The notes beneath the pieces are model-generated. The model was given only the letters and a program-made list of their open reading frames with translations. It was not told the origin of the DNA and did not search any database. This document shows, in pieces, positions 33,862 through 44,603 of a stretch of 64,000 nt of DNA. The number at the start of each line of letters is the position of its first letter. Positions within the stretch are counted from its first letter, which is position 1. Made by a program: the position numbers and the translations under genes. Origin of the DNA: Pisolithus tinctorius (Eukaryota; Basidiomycota; Agaricomycetes; Boletales; Pisolithaceae); NCBI GenBank assembly GCA_024663395.1, contig JANFAH010000008.1:310001-374000 (forward strand). Reading direction: 5' to 3'.

Positions 33862-35444
33862 ATGTCTGCCCACAAATCCTTGGAAGCAGTCCAACCCCAG
33901 GCCAGGTCGTTGATCAAACTCCCATTTGCCAACATCAACTTCGCTTTGAGTGGCACGGCTGTTGCAGGCTTGCTAGGTGGAGACGAATCCTCGTCCACAG
34001 TGGCTTTGACTCAAATTTATGCCAGAAGAAGATGGTTGGGCTGGTACAACTCACCAGGTAAGAACAACGGTCTACCTTCCCAGACAAATGACTCGAGGAT
34101 ACGACTACAGGCTCATATGTCACTGGCAAACGTTTTCGCCGCTTGATTCGCTCAGCGAAAGTGGATGCTGTATTCGACAGTGACCCTAAATCAGGTGCCA
34201 CGTCTGGGGGCGAAACCATACACATCGATCCCAGCGCGTTGTTCGAGCACGAAGGCTGGTCCAAAGGGCCTGCATTCAAAGGGATCTACTCTGGTACTTC
34301 TATCCAAAATACAGGGCCACTAGCTTCTTGGCTTATGAAGAAGGCTGACAAAGCACGCTGCCAAAAAATCGAGGGCAGGAAGACGCAGCCTGTGAACATT
34401 ACTGTCACCGTGCTGGAACGGGCCGACAGTATTCGTCCGCAGATGACGTTTGACCATCACACACCTACCTTCGCAATCATCCCAATTATCGTTAGCCTGG
34501 CCACATGCGTTATATGTGGCTTGTGTGGCCAATGGTATGCGTCCTCAATGATCCTCCTCGGCATACTCTCCAGAGGGTTTTCCTGCCTCCTTATTGGCTC
34601 GGGGGATTTAATTTTTGATCACCCCAAACCTGCGGAAGGCTCCCCTCCTGGTAACGGGATCCTGAGCTCTGACCATGACCTGGTTCTTTTGAATGGGGAC
34701 GAGTATGTCGTCAATGCTGTCACACGCGGGAGATTTTTCTTCTGCTTCCGGTCGAAGCATGATTTCCGCATGGTCAAACTATGTTCCTTCTTTCTCATTA
34801 CTCAAGCTATCGTGCAGTTGATCTGCGTCCCCCAGAGCGAATTCTTCGGCCAATTGATGTTTGTTGTTTCTGTCGCCACATCTTGGGTTTACAACTTCTG
34901 GTTCTCCTCCGTTGACAAGGCAGAGGTTGAAGAAGCTATCTTTAAAGATGTTCTTGGTGACCCTTGTCTCACTAAACTCGCCTTCCCCAACCGTGTCAGT
35001 GCGGTAGTATTCCTACTTCTCGTCTCGAACGACTTCCGACTCTCCAGTGATCCCGAACCCTCCGGTGATCCCAAACCCTCTAGTGATCCTGAACCCTCCG
35101 GTGATTCCAAACCCTCTAGTGATCGCGAACCTCCCAGCGACCCCAGACCTTCTGGCGATCCCAAGCCCTCCAGCAATTCCAGACCCTCCAGTGATCCCGG
35201 AAAATTGAAAGAGATCATGGATAGTTTTCTGCCATCAGGCTCTCAAGTGTGGGAGATATGGAAACAGACTATTATCAAACGACTAGAAAGCAGGAAAGCA
35301 CTCCGTTTCAACAAGACCGACTGGAACTGCAAAATATTGACTTCAAAAGACCAGAGGTTGTTGGAAACCCTGTTTGGGGACGCCGAAGATGCAGAGAAGG
35401 CTTATGCCATTTTCATGAGCGGCGCAGCGGCGGCGGCCCCCTGA
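33862..35444 (+). CDS. Family C multi-pass membrane protein, copy 1
   Basis: Two exons (33862-34057, 34111-35444; 509 aa; 53-nt intron). Exon 1 carries AVAGLLGGDES, QIYARRRWLGWYNSPG. Exon 2: GKRFRRLIRSAKVD, IHIDPSALFEHEGWSKG, YSGTSIQNTGPLAS, then two hydrophobic helices (IIPIIVSLATCVICGL and SSMILLGILSRGFSCLLIG), the signature DHPKPAEGSPPGNG, a VVNAVTRGRF phrase and two more helices (LCSFFLITQAIVQLICV, LMFVVSVATSWVYNFWF). An Asp/Pro/Ser repeat region (35035-35200) follows, then a soluble end. Four to five membrane segments in all. I do not recognise the family. Sisters: 37248-38561 (broken), 53407-54857, 56490-57891. Confidence 0.75.
35035..35205 (+). repeat. In-frame minisatellite (SSDPEPSGDPKP-type) in C1
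   Basis: About nine imperfect 18-nt repeats coding for six-residue units such as SSDPEP and SGDPKP. Sister genes have only a single seed (TSGDPRK, TSGNPRK, LSGDSEK) at the same place, so the array expanded in this copy only. Confidence 0.85.
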
Positions 35445-36534
35445 TCGAAGAGGAATGATATTCCGTGGACTACTACCTCAGCAATGTTTTGGCCAGATGT
35501 TACTATGATACTCTGTATACATGTACCTTCATCGTTTTGCCTATCTTCCAGCGCAACCCCTTGACGCTGTGCTGGTACATATGTGGGCTATGTATAGTAT
35601 TTGCAGGAGTTCATGGACTTGATGATGGACGCGACTAATAAATGTGCAGGTTCAAATTTTCGTGTGTATAGGCAAGCCAAGTTCTCCATTACCAGCGTGC
35701 CAAAATCACTCTCCTAAGTGAAACATTTCTTGCGGGACCTGCGTGCAAGTGCAGAACTATAAGAAATGGAAACTCAAATGAAAGATACAGCACGATTCGG
35801 AGCCCTGTCATCATGCAAGTCGCATTAGGAACCTGTGGCAGTCGACTGTCGAACAGTCTGGATTTTGCGTCGACGCGTCAACAAAACACTCGTTCGGCCG
35901 CTCTGTTTATTTTTCACTGCAAGTGCGCGGTCGTCCGGCTTCCATAGGTAGCAGCTGAGCCACCTCGCGACTCGCAAATATTTGCTACTGACAAGGTTTT
36001 TGCAAACTGCTGCAGGGTGGGCCCCCAACGCTGTTGCCACGTGCCGGAAGAGCATCTTTTCATCCCACTTAGAGTCACCTGCCGCCACAGTACTGCCATG
36101 CGAGTCCATACCAGCAGCACATACGCGCCGATTTAATCATAAGGAGCTTCACGAAGTGCAACGAGGTCAGCTTGGGTTGGGGCACTCCTCGTAAGCAATG
36201 AGGCTGATTGTAACTTCGTGTTTCTCTAAGCGCGGACGGATACCACGTTGGTCATTGTGGAAGATCTATCCGGGTCGTATATCAGTGCGCACCTTGGTGG
36301 AAATTAGTTCTCGAACACTACTGATTTAATGCTTTCTTCCTGCGGCTTCCAGGTGACACCGGGGCTGAGGGTCGTGCCCGGTGCGTACGCTTTTCCTGGA
36401 AACCCACGACATGCAACGAGCGTGAATCACGCTGTTCAAGCCCTCAGTTTTTTCTTCACCAGGGGCATGGAGAGCACCGCTCCGTAGTGACGGGACGCCT
36501 CTAACCTCGAACTTCCCGTCTACCCTTTAGCAAG
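35445..36534. other. Intergenic, no gene recognised
   Basis: 3' UTR of C1 followed by about 1 kb with only short frames, the longest 35825-36109 on the minus strand, without family features. The part close to 36534 should be the old HET promoter of the fragment at 36535. Confidence 0.4.
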
Positions 36535-36787
36535 ATGCGGTTACTAGACGCAAAAGCCGTTCCCGACTGGGAAAGGGAAATCCAGCGAGCTGGACCCAAA
36601 ACTAAAGTCCAGGAAGAAGTGATGACAAGACTGTGAAATATGCGATACTATCACATGTCTCGGAAAAGGAGGTGGATTATGACGAAATGACCGGGCTCGT
36701 GAAGATGGCCGAGCAAGATAAGCTCCATGTCAGGCAGCGCGACGGCTACCAAAAAAAAAAATCAGGAGTTGCGAACGGGCCGACATG
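36535..36787 (+). pseudogene. HET gene N-terminal fragment (sixth HET copy)
   Basis: Begins MRLLDAKAV at 36535 and is closest to HET5: PKTKV, YDEMTGLVKM, RQRDGYQK. One base is lost near 36618 and an A-run of eleven (about 36752) adds another frame change. It ends abruptly after the codons for SCERA at about 36787, where sequence typical of the region upstream of family C genes begins. No catalytic or TIR-like part of the HET domain beyond this point. Confidence 0.85.
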
Positions 36788-36789
36788 TG

Positions 36790-39420
36790 CGAGATTACTG
36801 ATCTCGTTGGCTGGCTGGCACGAGGAGTGGCGTTTAGGCGGGAATTAATTTCCTTGGTCTGTGAGAGAGACCCCGATAGTTCCTGCCTCGCCTACAGACT
36901 TTTCGTCTTGACTTAAATGCGCCTCGCTCTGTGACGCGTGTTAAGGCGTGGATTAGGTGAGATGTGTCCTAACTATATATTTTCCTCGTACCGACTTTTC
37001 TTGTCAGCATAGCCTTATTCCTCTCCCCCCAGAAGCACGTCTGATGCACTCCCGTGTCTGCTTGGGCGCGAATTTGTAAGAAGCTGTATTAGCGTAAGGT
37101 TACAATCACTCTACCAGTTGCGCGCAATGCATTGGCCAGCTAGATTGGGGGCAGCTTCTCCAACATGTATATGGTGTGGCATCCACTAATATCCGGAGTG
37201 GGAAAAAGCCAGCGTGCTAACTGTGATAACAACCTCTCATCCTCAGCATGTCTGTCAACGAATTTTGGGAAGCGGATCAACCAGCCAGGTCGTTGGTCAA
37301 CGACCCACTTCCATTCGCCAACTCCACCTTCGTCTCGAATGGCATGGCTGTGGCGGGCTTGCTAGGCGGAGAGGAAGCCACCTCCACGGCCGCTTTGACT
37401 CAAATTTACGACAGAAGAAGATGGTTCGGCAAAGGTGGATGTTGTATATGACAATTGGATACCGCGTCCGGCTCTCAAATAGTACACATCGATCCCACTC
37501 TGCTGTTCGAACATGAAGGCTGGTCCAAATGTCCTAGGTTTAATGGGATTTACTCTGGCGCTTTCATGCACCCCATGGGGCCTTTAGCCTCTCAGCTTAT
37601 GAAGAAGGCCGCCAAAGAAGACTGCCAAAGAATCGGCGACGAGACTACTGAACCTGTGAACGTCACTTCATCCTAGAGCAGGTTGATAGTCTTCATCAGT
37701 GGATGACGTTCAACTATCGCTCACCTCCCCTTTCCATCACACCCATTGTTGCCAGCCTGATGACGTGTCTCTCACATATGGGTTGTACCACAAATGGTAC
37801 GCTTTCTCGATGATTCTTGTTGGCATCCTTTCCAGAGGATTTGCTTGTGTCCTTATTGGCTCTGGGAATCTAGTTTTTGATCACCGCAAGCTGCGGAAGG
37901 CTCGCCTCTCGGTGATAGTTCCTTGGGCTTTGATTAGGACCTCGTTTTGTTGAAAGGAAACGAGTGTGTTGTCAATGCTGTCACACGCGGAAGATCATCC
38001 TTTCGCTTCCGGTCGAAATACGCTTGCCGCATGGTTGAACGGTGTTCCATCCTATCATCGTCAAGGCCATTGTGCAGCTGGTCTTCGTTCCCCAGAATAA
38101 ACTCTTTGGACAGCTGATGTTTGTCATCTCTCTCACCTTTTCTTGCGCGCACGACCTCTGGTTTTCCTCCTTTGATAAGGGGGAGGTTCAAGAAGCCATC
38201 TTCCAACAGGTCCTTGGTAAACCTAGTCTCATCAAGTTCGTGTTCCCCAACCACGTCAATGCGGTGATATTCCTTCTTCTCGTCTCGAACAACAACCCAA
38301 GGACTTCAGGCGATCCGAGAAAATCGAAAGAGATCGTGGACATTTTTCCCCGTCGGACTTTCAAGTGTGGGAGATATGGGAGGGGACTATTACCGAGCGA
38401 CTAAAGAGCAGTCGAGCACTCCAGTTCAGCGATACTTGATGGAATCACGAGGAACTAACTTTGGAAGACGGTCGGAAGTTATTGAAGACCCTGTTCGGAG
38501 AGCCAAAGACGCTGAGAAGGCTCGTGCTATTTTCGACAACCATGGACTGCTAGCTCAGTAATGTCTTGGTTACATGTTACTATGATTCTCTGTATACGTG
38601 CATCTTTATGTTTCGAGTCTCCTGGGTGTCTCCACGTACTTACCCAGTTTCTCTAGAACCTGGTATCCGTGTCCATCCATATTCGCCAAATGTTTAGATG
38701 TTTGTGTGTTTGTCGCTGTTACACATTACAGTACACAGCGAGCTGATTCTCTGTCTCAAAATCCAGGTAAGCTTTAGGGCCCACCCTTTCGTCAGCGCGA
38801 TGCCCACAACGTAATGGCCCCCCCTCCCCTCGGTATCGCGTTAGGTCTACCGGCTCTAAGTGCATCAAGTTGCAACAAGCAGTCGTTGTACTTTCTTCGC
38901 GTGATCTTGCTGAAGGAAGGTACGTTCTGAAATGTCAGAACTCCGCGTGGTCGGAGAACTACAGTCCATCTAAACCCCCTGTTGCGTCTGGTCATCTGAA
39001 GGGCGCATAAACTGGCAAGGGACATCACCACTACCAATTAGAGCCTTCCCTGTGCGCCCTTTCTACTTCACCCCTTCAAACGACTCTATTTCCGTGGACT
39101 CTTCCACGCTTGGTATGTACCAGCATCCCTGAACACGGACTCTTGGGCTCCGGGAAGGCAGCTCGTGCGGTACACAAATTATTTGGGCTTCTGGGACATC
39201 CTGGCCCATTAGAGTCCGGGAATTCGAGAGATCGTTTCGGAGGAATAACAACCTCACCTAGGGTGACGAAAAGACTTCCATCCTCAGTGCAGATTGTGGT
39301 GAAGATATCTTCGGTAGCTGTGGCTTTGTAAGTTGACGCTTGCCATAGAATGTGAGGTGACCAACATTTACTCGGGAGCAAATAGATGCATTCAATACTA
39401 ACTTGCAACGGACAAGAGCC
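36790..39420 (+). repeat. Arm A of a 2.6-2.8 kb inverted duplication
   Basis: Carries family C upstream sequence, the broken gene C2, its 3' region, and the stretch 39060-39420. The same content, in opposite orientation, is at about 52612-55400. Matching landmarks: CACGCTTGGTATGTAC (39108) against its reverse complement near 52890-52905, and CCCGGAGCCCGAGAGTCC-type sequence near 52855. Similar enough to align by eye, but with many substitutions. Confidence 0.75.
37248..38561 (+). pseudogene. Family C membrane protein, copy 2 (broken)
   Basis: Exon 1 is readable (MSVNEFWEADQPARS, AVAGLLGGEEAT, QIYDRRRWFG) but it then joins directly to KVDVVYDN: the end of exon 1, the intron and the start of exon 2 found in sisters are missing (about 100 nt). 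Further frame changes occur around 37440, 37675, 37760, 37905, 38050 and 38340. Pieces such as IHIDPTLLFEHEGWSK, MILVGILSRGFACVLIG and FVFPNHVNAVIFLLLVSN remain. Closest to C3. Confidence 0.85.
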
Positions 39421-39440
39421 CCCGTACACATGGTTCAAAT
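38562..39440. other. 3' region of C2 (part of inverted duplication)
   Basis: Non-coding by appearance; the frame 39110-39331 (VCTSIPEHGL, GHPGPLESGNSRD) recurs as 52692-52895 on the other strand with many silent-like and non-silent changes, so a conserved short exon is possible but not shown. Confidence 0.35.
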
Positions 39441-39770
39441 CCTGAATCACATTCGGAGGAAACTGGGTTCCATGTCATCGCAATACTGCGATCGAGCGCG
39501 TAGCTTTCGTGGGATTGCAGAGATTATTCAGGAAACCCCACGTTCGGATGGGGCCGTCAGCAAGGGCCATGCTCGCAGCAGGCGCAGGCGCATCGAGACA
39601 TGAATTATTGCTCACGGCTCAGGCTGTAGAGAAAGCAAAATTTGCAAGAGTTTTGGGGGGGGCAACCTTATTCTCGGTACCCAAGAGAGTGCCTCGAGCG
39701 TAAGACCTGAAGTGCCCTCCATATCAATTGCTCAGGAAACACTGGATAGCGCAGTACATGACTTAGACTC
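39440..39770 (+). pseudogene. Fragment of a HET partner-region tail, intron missing
   Basis: Matches the DnaJ-X-like end of partner regions: IAEIIQETPR against IAEIIKRTPR, and ELLLTAQAVEKAKFARVLGG against the WLAARAAEKARW segment. In intact copies a short intron lies between HLQR and IMLDA; here the two flanks are joined directly (about 39565). Frame is broken after RRIET (TGA). Probably a decayed copy, possibly from a spliced transcript. Confidence 0.6.
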
Positions 39771-41462
39771 TCGAATCGCTATCATGTGCACGTTGCTGGT
39801 AGGGATGGAAATGGGAATCGACTCGGATGGCAGACTAGATGATCCTACGCTGGACGGAAAAGATGGACTTCCGGTGTACGACGGCATTGGGAGTCACACC
39901 AAGTACACGGATTCCAGACACAAGCCCCGGCTCATCAAGCACAATACAAACGTGATGCAGAACTAGCCGGAAATGGAGGCGTGGCTCCTGGTTGAAATAT
40001 CACAGTCATAGTTGGCGTGATGTGCAAAATTGACACTTTTGTGGGAGTGCACGCCAGGGGTCCACGACTGGAAAGCCGAGCACCCTTGTGATATCTGCAG
40101 CTCCATCGCCGCCCCTTCCGGTTTATTATGGCTGGTGGAGCTGACGCATCGGATTTCCCGCGGACAACCTGGGACTTTGGTTCGTTTGTTATCATCCCGT
40201 CTGTCAATATAATTGTGAAAAGCTATACGACCCACTCATTGCAGGCTATTGTCGGCCTCGTTTGCAAATACCTGTTACTTCCTCCTTCATTGCAATCTAA
40301 TCGTGATTTGTTGAACGTTGAATTTAAGCTTTCGTGGCTCACTGCACCTCGCGGTCATTTGCTGCATCTGTTAAAATGAAGCGTTCCTTCGTCCAGGAGT
40401 TAGAATAGTACGTGTCATCCGTTGGTCAGGTAACCTCGATTCTTATTGTTATGAAAAGATATGATCGTTCCCGGCCTTCCAATGGCCCCGAGTCACCGGC
40501 ATACATTCGAAAAAAAAAATCATGATCCACCTCCCGGACCTTGCTGACGAATAAGTGAGAACAAGAGAGTGAAAATGTGACACCAGGGGCATGGGCCACG
40601 ACGTCAAATGTCACTTTGAAAAAAGCAAGGAAACAGGCCTGACGGGAGGCACAGAAAGAATGAGAATGGCGACGACCTCCAGGGACCACAGCTATGGCCA
40701 TGTGATTGCCAGAAAAGGCAGGTGTCGTGGTTTGCAGCTGTGGCGGTGCACCCGACTTGTCACCGACGCAATTGTGTTGGTCTGCCTGTTTCGGTCTGAC
40801 TAGACAAAAAGATGAGAAACCCGAGGATGCGTCCATCCCACCGGCATGATTTCGTGGTACGTTAATATCTCATTTCTCTCCATTGGATGGTATGGCGTGT
40901 CTCCAATATTCCTTGATTTGTAATTGTTCTAGATTGCTCGGCGGACTCTGGTCATCCTCCTGCCCTCCCTTGCCTACTCGCATGACGAGTCGGTTTCAAA
41001 GGACCGTTTCAGACATGAATGAAACCTTGATACTTATTGGTATGTTCCAATACACTGCACTTTAGATATGGTGTGCGGTCTTTACGCTTTTGTGTTTGGG
41101 GAACCCATGCGAATGGAATCGCTCTGGCTCTCCGTTGACCGCGTTGGCAGGGCAAAGCATGTCCAAGCATACGAATGGCGCTTACACAATAAGAAGCTCC
41201 GAGGATTAGGCACGGATCCGGCGGTATGACCATCGTGACGCAGCGGCAGCTCAGGACCGTAACTGATATGAAGCACGTTTCCCTTCTCAATTGTTCTGCG
41301 CAATATGACGGAAACGTATATATATACGCGGTGTTGGTACGGCGAGCCCGCAATTACCAGGTTTCTCAGCGACGTCCTCGTAATCCAAAGCATCCTTCTT
41401 CGCTAACCTCTGAGACAAGCACTTCGAGTGATACCTCCATCCCACTCCCCGCACACAATTCC
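39771..41462. other. Intergenic, repeat R copy 3, upstream region of pheromone gene
   Basis: Repeat R at 40090-40260. No gene recognised in 40260-41460. A TATATATATA stretch at 41317-41326, about 140 nt before the pheromone ATG, is a plausible TATA element. Confidence 0.4.
40090..40260 (+). repeat. Repeat R, copy 3
   Basis: Resembles 32880-33060 (TCTGTCAATATAATTGTGAAAA and surrounding sequence) and more weakly 21640-21850. Confidence 0.45.
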
Positions 41463-41594
41463 ATGGACTCTTTCTTCACCATCTCCTTCTCGGGAGCACC
41501 TGAGAAGGTCTCTGCTGAGGCCGAGAAATCGCAAATACCGGTTGACGAGGAATATCAGTCGAGCAATGGTTTCGCCTACTGTGTCATTGCATGA
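41463..41594 (+). CDS. Mating-type lipopeptide pheromone precursor (CaaX)
   Basis: A 43-residue precursor starting MDSFFTISF and ending FAYCVIA-stop. It has all the features of mushroom B mating-type pheromone precursors: short length, MD(S/T)F start, an acidic middle (EE doublet about 12 residues before the Cys) and a C-terminal CaaX box (CVIA) for farnesylation, AAX removal and carboxymethylation. The mature peptide would be released after the DEE region and would bind an STE3-type receptor; the cut site is inferred. No intron. A TATA-like run lies about 140 nt upstream. No second precursor and no seven-helix receptor gene were found in this window. The CLA4-like gene at the start of the window fits known linkage to the B region. 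Confidence 0.88.
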   Translation: MDSFFTISFSGAPEKVSAEAEKSQIPVDEEYQSSNGFAYCVIA

Positions 41595-42313
41595 CAGACT
41601 CTATGGGCCATTACCTTCGAGTAGGTCTTTCTATTCGCCCTTCCAATAAAACGATATCTTACTTTCCCTCCCCAGTCACCTCTCCCCTTTGCGAAACCTC
41701 TGTTAAATCTCCCATCATCATCATCACTCCGTTTTCTCATCTTTATTCGCGACCCTCCATCTCAACTGTATCAAATCCCAATTGATTTCATCTCTGGTCA
41801 CACTCCTTCGATAGCCATTGATCTGGCTCTTCACTATTTCCGTATTCTCCAAATTTCGTTCGCAAATTGCTATACTCTGGACTTGTTTGATGTGGTGGTG
41901 GGTCGACAGCGCGTTGCTGGTCGCTCCTCACAGACCACATGCGTTCCGCGTGTATTTATTTATTGGGCAGCAGCGGTTAGGAAAATCTCTTTTGGTATCT
42001 TTAAGGCGGGCTGTGGCTGCAGCTCGACTGTCATTGAGGGGTGTCCCAATCGGACCAAGGCAACGGTTAACTTAATGTCTACCGTAGCGTACATACAGGA
42101 CTTACATAGACCTTAAAACAACTCACTCTCCTTAAATATTTAGCTACCTCCCCTTGTACATTCAGTGTCGGTCGCGTATTCAATCCATCCGTGTTAGGCG
42201 GTGTGTTAACCCTTCGGCGTTTGAAGGACTCGAAACACTACAGATGAGTCGGGTGCGTCGGAGGCGATGAACGCTCTGAGCAGGCTGAGTGCTCTCACGA
42301 GAACGCGACGACG
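41595..42313. other. Intergenic, pheromone 3' side and FolB upstream
   Basis: Pyrimidine-rich around 41640-41790. Only short frames; none ends in a CaaX box. Confidence 0.45.
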
Positions 42314-43244
42314 ATGACTGCCAACGTTCTGTCGCAATCAAGTCAAGTGCCCACAACCGACGTTGTCTTTCTCGATTCCATCCAATTCACCGCTGCAATC
42401 GGCTCGGATTGTTGGCGTCGACCAAAACCGCAACCTGTACTCGCCAGCGTCTACCTCCATCTGCAGTCATCTTTCCTGGATGCATGTGGGACTTCGGACG
42501 ATGTCAAAGATTCGGTGCACTATGGCCATCTCGCCAAAGCAGTATCAGCAATCGTCGGAGAGAGGGAACGCACGGGAACGCCTTACACTGGTGTTCATGC
42601 TCTTATCCAGGACATTACCCGCGTTGCCTTTGAGCTTGCAGAACAGAATGCCATTGCAGTGCGGGTTGTCGTCGATCTTCCAAAGCAAATCTTGCTTGCG
42701 TCGGGGTTCTCTGTCGACGTGATGACGCCCCGAGCGAAAGCCGGTGAGGGCGGGTGTGGTGACAGGAACTTCCCCGCATCCGCAACAGTCTGTGTCAGGG
42801 ACCTTGTTCTGCCCGTCCTCATCGGTGTCAACCCACCAGAGCGACTGGCTCGCCAACGTGTCATTACCAACATCACATTCTACGAGCGTTCTTGCACCAC
42901 CCCAGAGTCTACTTCGAAGGCTACCATATCCCAACCCCAAGCCAACGAAGTAGATTATACGACGGTAGTACAATTCTTATACGAGGTACGTCTACCTGCC
43001 CCACGGGTGATGACTATATGCATACAGATACGTATAATCATTGCAGTTCATCAATTCTACTTCCTATTTAACCCTGGAAAAACTCGTCCTCGAGCTCATC
43101 CGTGCCTGTTTCCGCATGACATCTCCCCAAGTCGACGTTGTTACAGTCAGGTGCGAGAAGCCGAGCGCCGTTTCGTTCGCCCACGCCTCCGGCGTGCAGA
43201 TAACGAGGCGTCGAGAGGAGGTCAACCTTGCATCAGAGACTTGA
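42314..43244 (+). CDS. Dihydroneopterin aldolase-like protein (tandem FolB domains)
   Basis: Folate pathway enzyme family that converts dihydroneopterin to 6-hydroxymethyl-dihydropterin. Two exons (42314-42985, 43047-43244; 289 aa; 61-nt intron). Two FolB-type repeats: the first from about residue 17 (VVFLDSIQF ... SVHYGHLAKAV ... VHALIQDITRVAF), the second from about 155 (CVRDLVLPVLIGVNPPERLARQRVITNITF ... VDYTTVVQFLYEF ... LVLELIRACF). Fungal FOL1 usually fuses DHNA, HPPK and DHPS; this gene has only the DHNA part, a split arrangement I believe occurs in basidiomycetes. Catalytic competence not judged. Confidence 0.85.
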
Positions 43245-44603
43245 AGTAGTGTCGTCAAGTAAATTCTCACCCGACGGAGTTGTACGTTAGTCGACGATGT
43301 TCAATTCTAGGCCTTGCCGGTCACAGATGTTCTAGTAGTGTTTCACGGGGGGACATCTTCTCATGCCTGGAAATGATGACAGTGTTGACGACGCGTAACA
43401 TTGCGAGCGGGAGGAGTGCGAGGCTGATGCAGCAGGGCTTCTGACCTCACTGCGACTCTGAGGAGTGACAGACAAGATCAGCTGCTGTTTTTCCTGTAGA
43501 AACTCATAAATACTAGTCCCGATCTGGCTGGACGTGCAACGCCCCTGAAACCGCAGAAGACTCCGGAATACGTATACAAACCCTCGGCACCCCGAACCCA
43601 CCGGTCGTCACGGCTTGACACCTCGTCAGTTTACAGATCCGCTCTCGCGCTTCAGGTTGGAAGGTGATAAAACCTGGGTCTGAATAGAGTATTAATCTCA
43701 GGCAATGGTGGCTCGTTAGCTGATGGCAGCGGTTTGACATACCCTTGCATCCGAATCAATGAATGGCTTAGAGCTCGTTTAATACTGGGCTAGCTGGGCC
43801 TTTGGCAAATCCTCAACTGATCGTCCAAGGTCCTTGATCCTAGTTAGATCAAGAATCTCGATGATCAGAATGGAAGTGGAAGTACCACGACACGGTGTCG
43901 CGGATTAGCACCCCAAAACGACCTGGAGATTGATGATTAGAGCATAACAGTCTCAGAATGCCCGAGACTTGATGGTTTCGTTGCACCGTTATAGTACAAT
44001 GCAGTTCGGCGCTAGGAGTTGCACAGTTAATGGTAGACCCTTACCGCTGCTGGTGGCTGTACGGCTTGCCTGCCAACAAATGCCGCAGTGACCCTTGTCA
44101 TTCAACCGGGCTTCCGCTATTCCATATTGCCTGACATCTTCACAATCGTAGTATCCTAATTCCAGCGGTGGTTGTTTGTGGCAACGTTGTGTCAGTCGGT
44201 GAGTAGCTGTGTGGTTGCCCGGACATCGAATACACGTGTATATGTACGAAAATCTCTCCAAGCACATCCTACGCCCTACAGGACACTTTCAAGTGAGTCT
44301 CTCTACATTTGAGCAGATCCATCACTACAGCTTTGGTTGTACCAGAGCTGGGACGCCGTAGCTACTAGGTGCACGTCCTCGACCCAGGCTCTGACAACGT
44401 GCTCTGGAAGTTACTAACGAATGTCGGTTTGAATGTCCTCCAATTTGTGGTAGCTCATACCAATGGACCACTGTTTGCAGACTAAAGCCTAACCGCCGAG
44501 GTCTCCAACGTCATTCATCGAAAAGACAAATTCCGGCCCCGTTTGCAAACATCGTAGCGCGTCACCTCCAATCTGTCTATCACGCCTGGAATACCCACCA
44601 ACC
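43245..44603. other. Intergenic, no gene recognised
   Basis: About 1.3 kb with several short minus-strand frames (43332-43740, 43989-44267) without family features. Contains the OXR1 promoter at its right end. Confidence 0.4.

Noticed and set aside
34889..35218. Leu/Glu/Gly-rich minus-strand repeat frame
   Set aside because: Mirror of the coding minisatellite in C1.
39110..39331. Small plus-strand protein shared by both arms of the inverted duplication
   Set aside because: The frame is kept in 52692-52895, but the arms are similar throughout, so an open frame of this length is not evidence of coding.
39425..39445. GGTTCAAATCC, like a tRNA T-arm
   Set aside because: No matching acceptor stem, D-arm or A box upstream; it lies in the duplicated partner-region fragment.
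43989..44267. A minus-strand frame ending Cys-Ile-Val-Leu, like a CaaX box
   Set aside because: 92 residues, no MD(S/T)F start, no acidic cleavage region, Cys-rich and repeat-free; the ending is likely chance.
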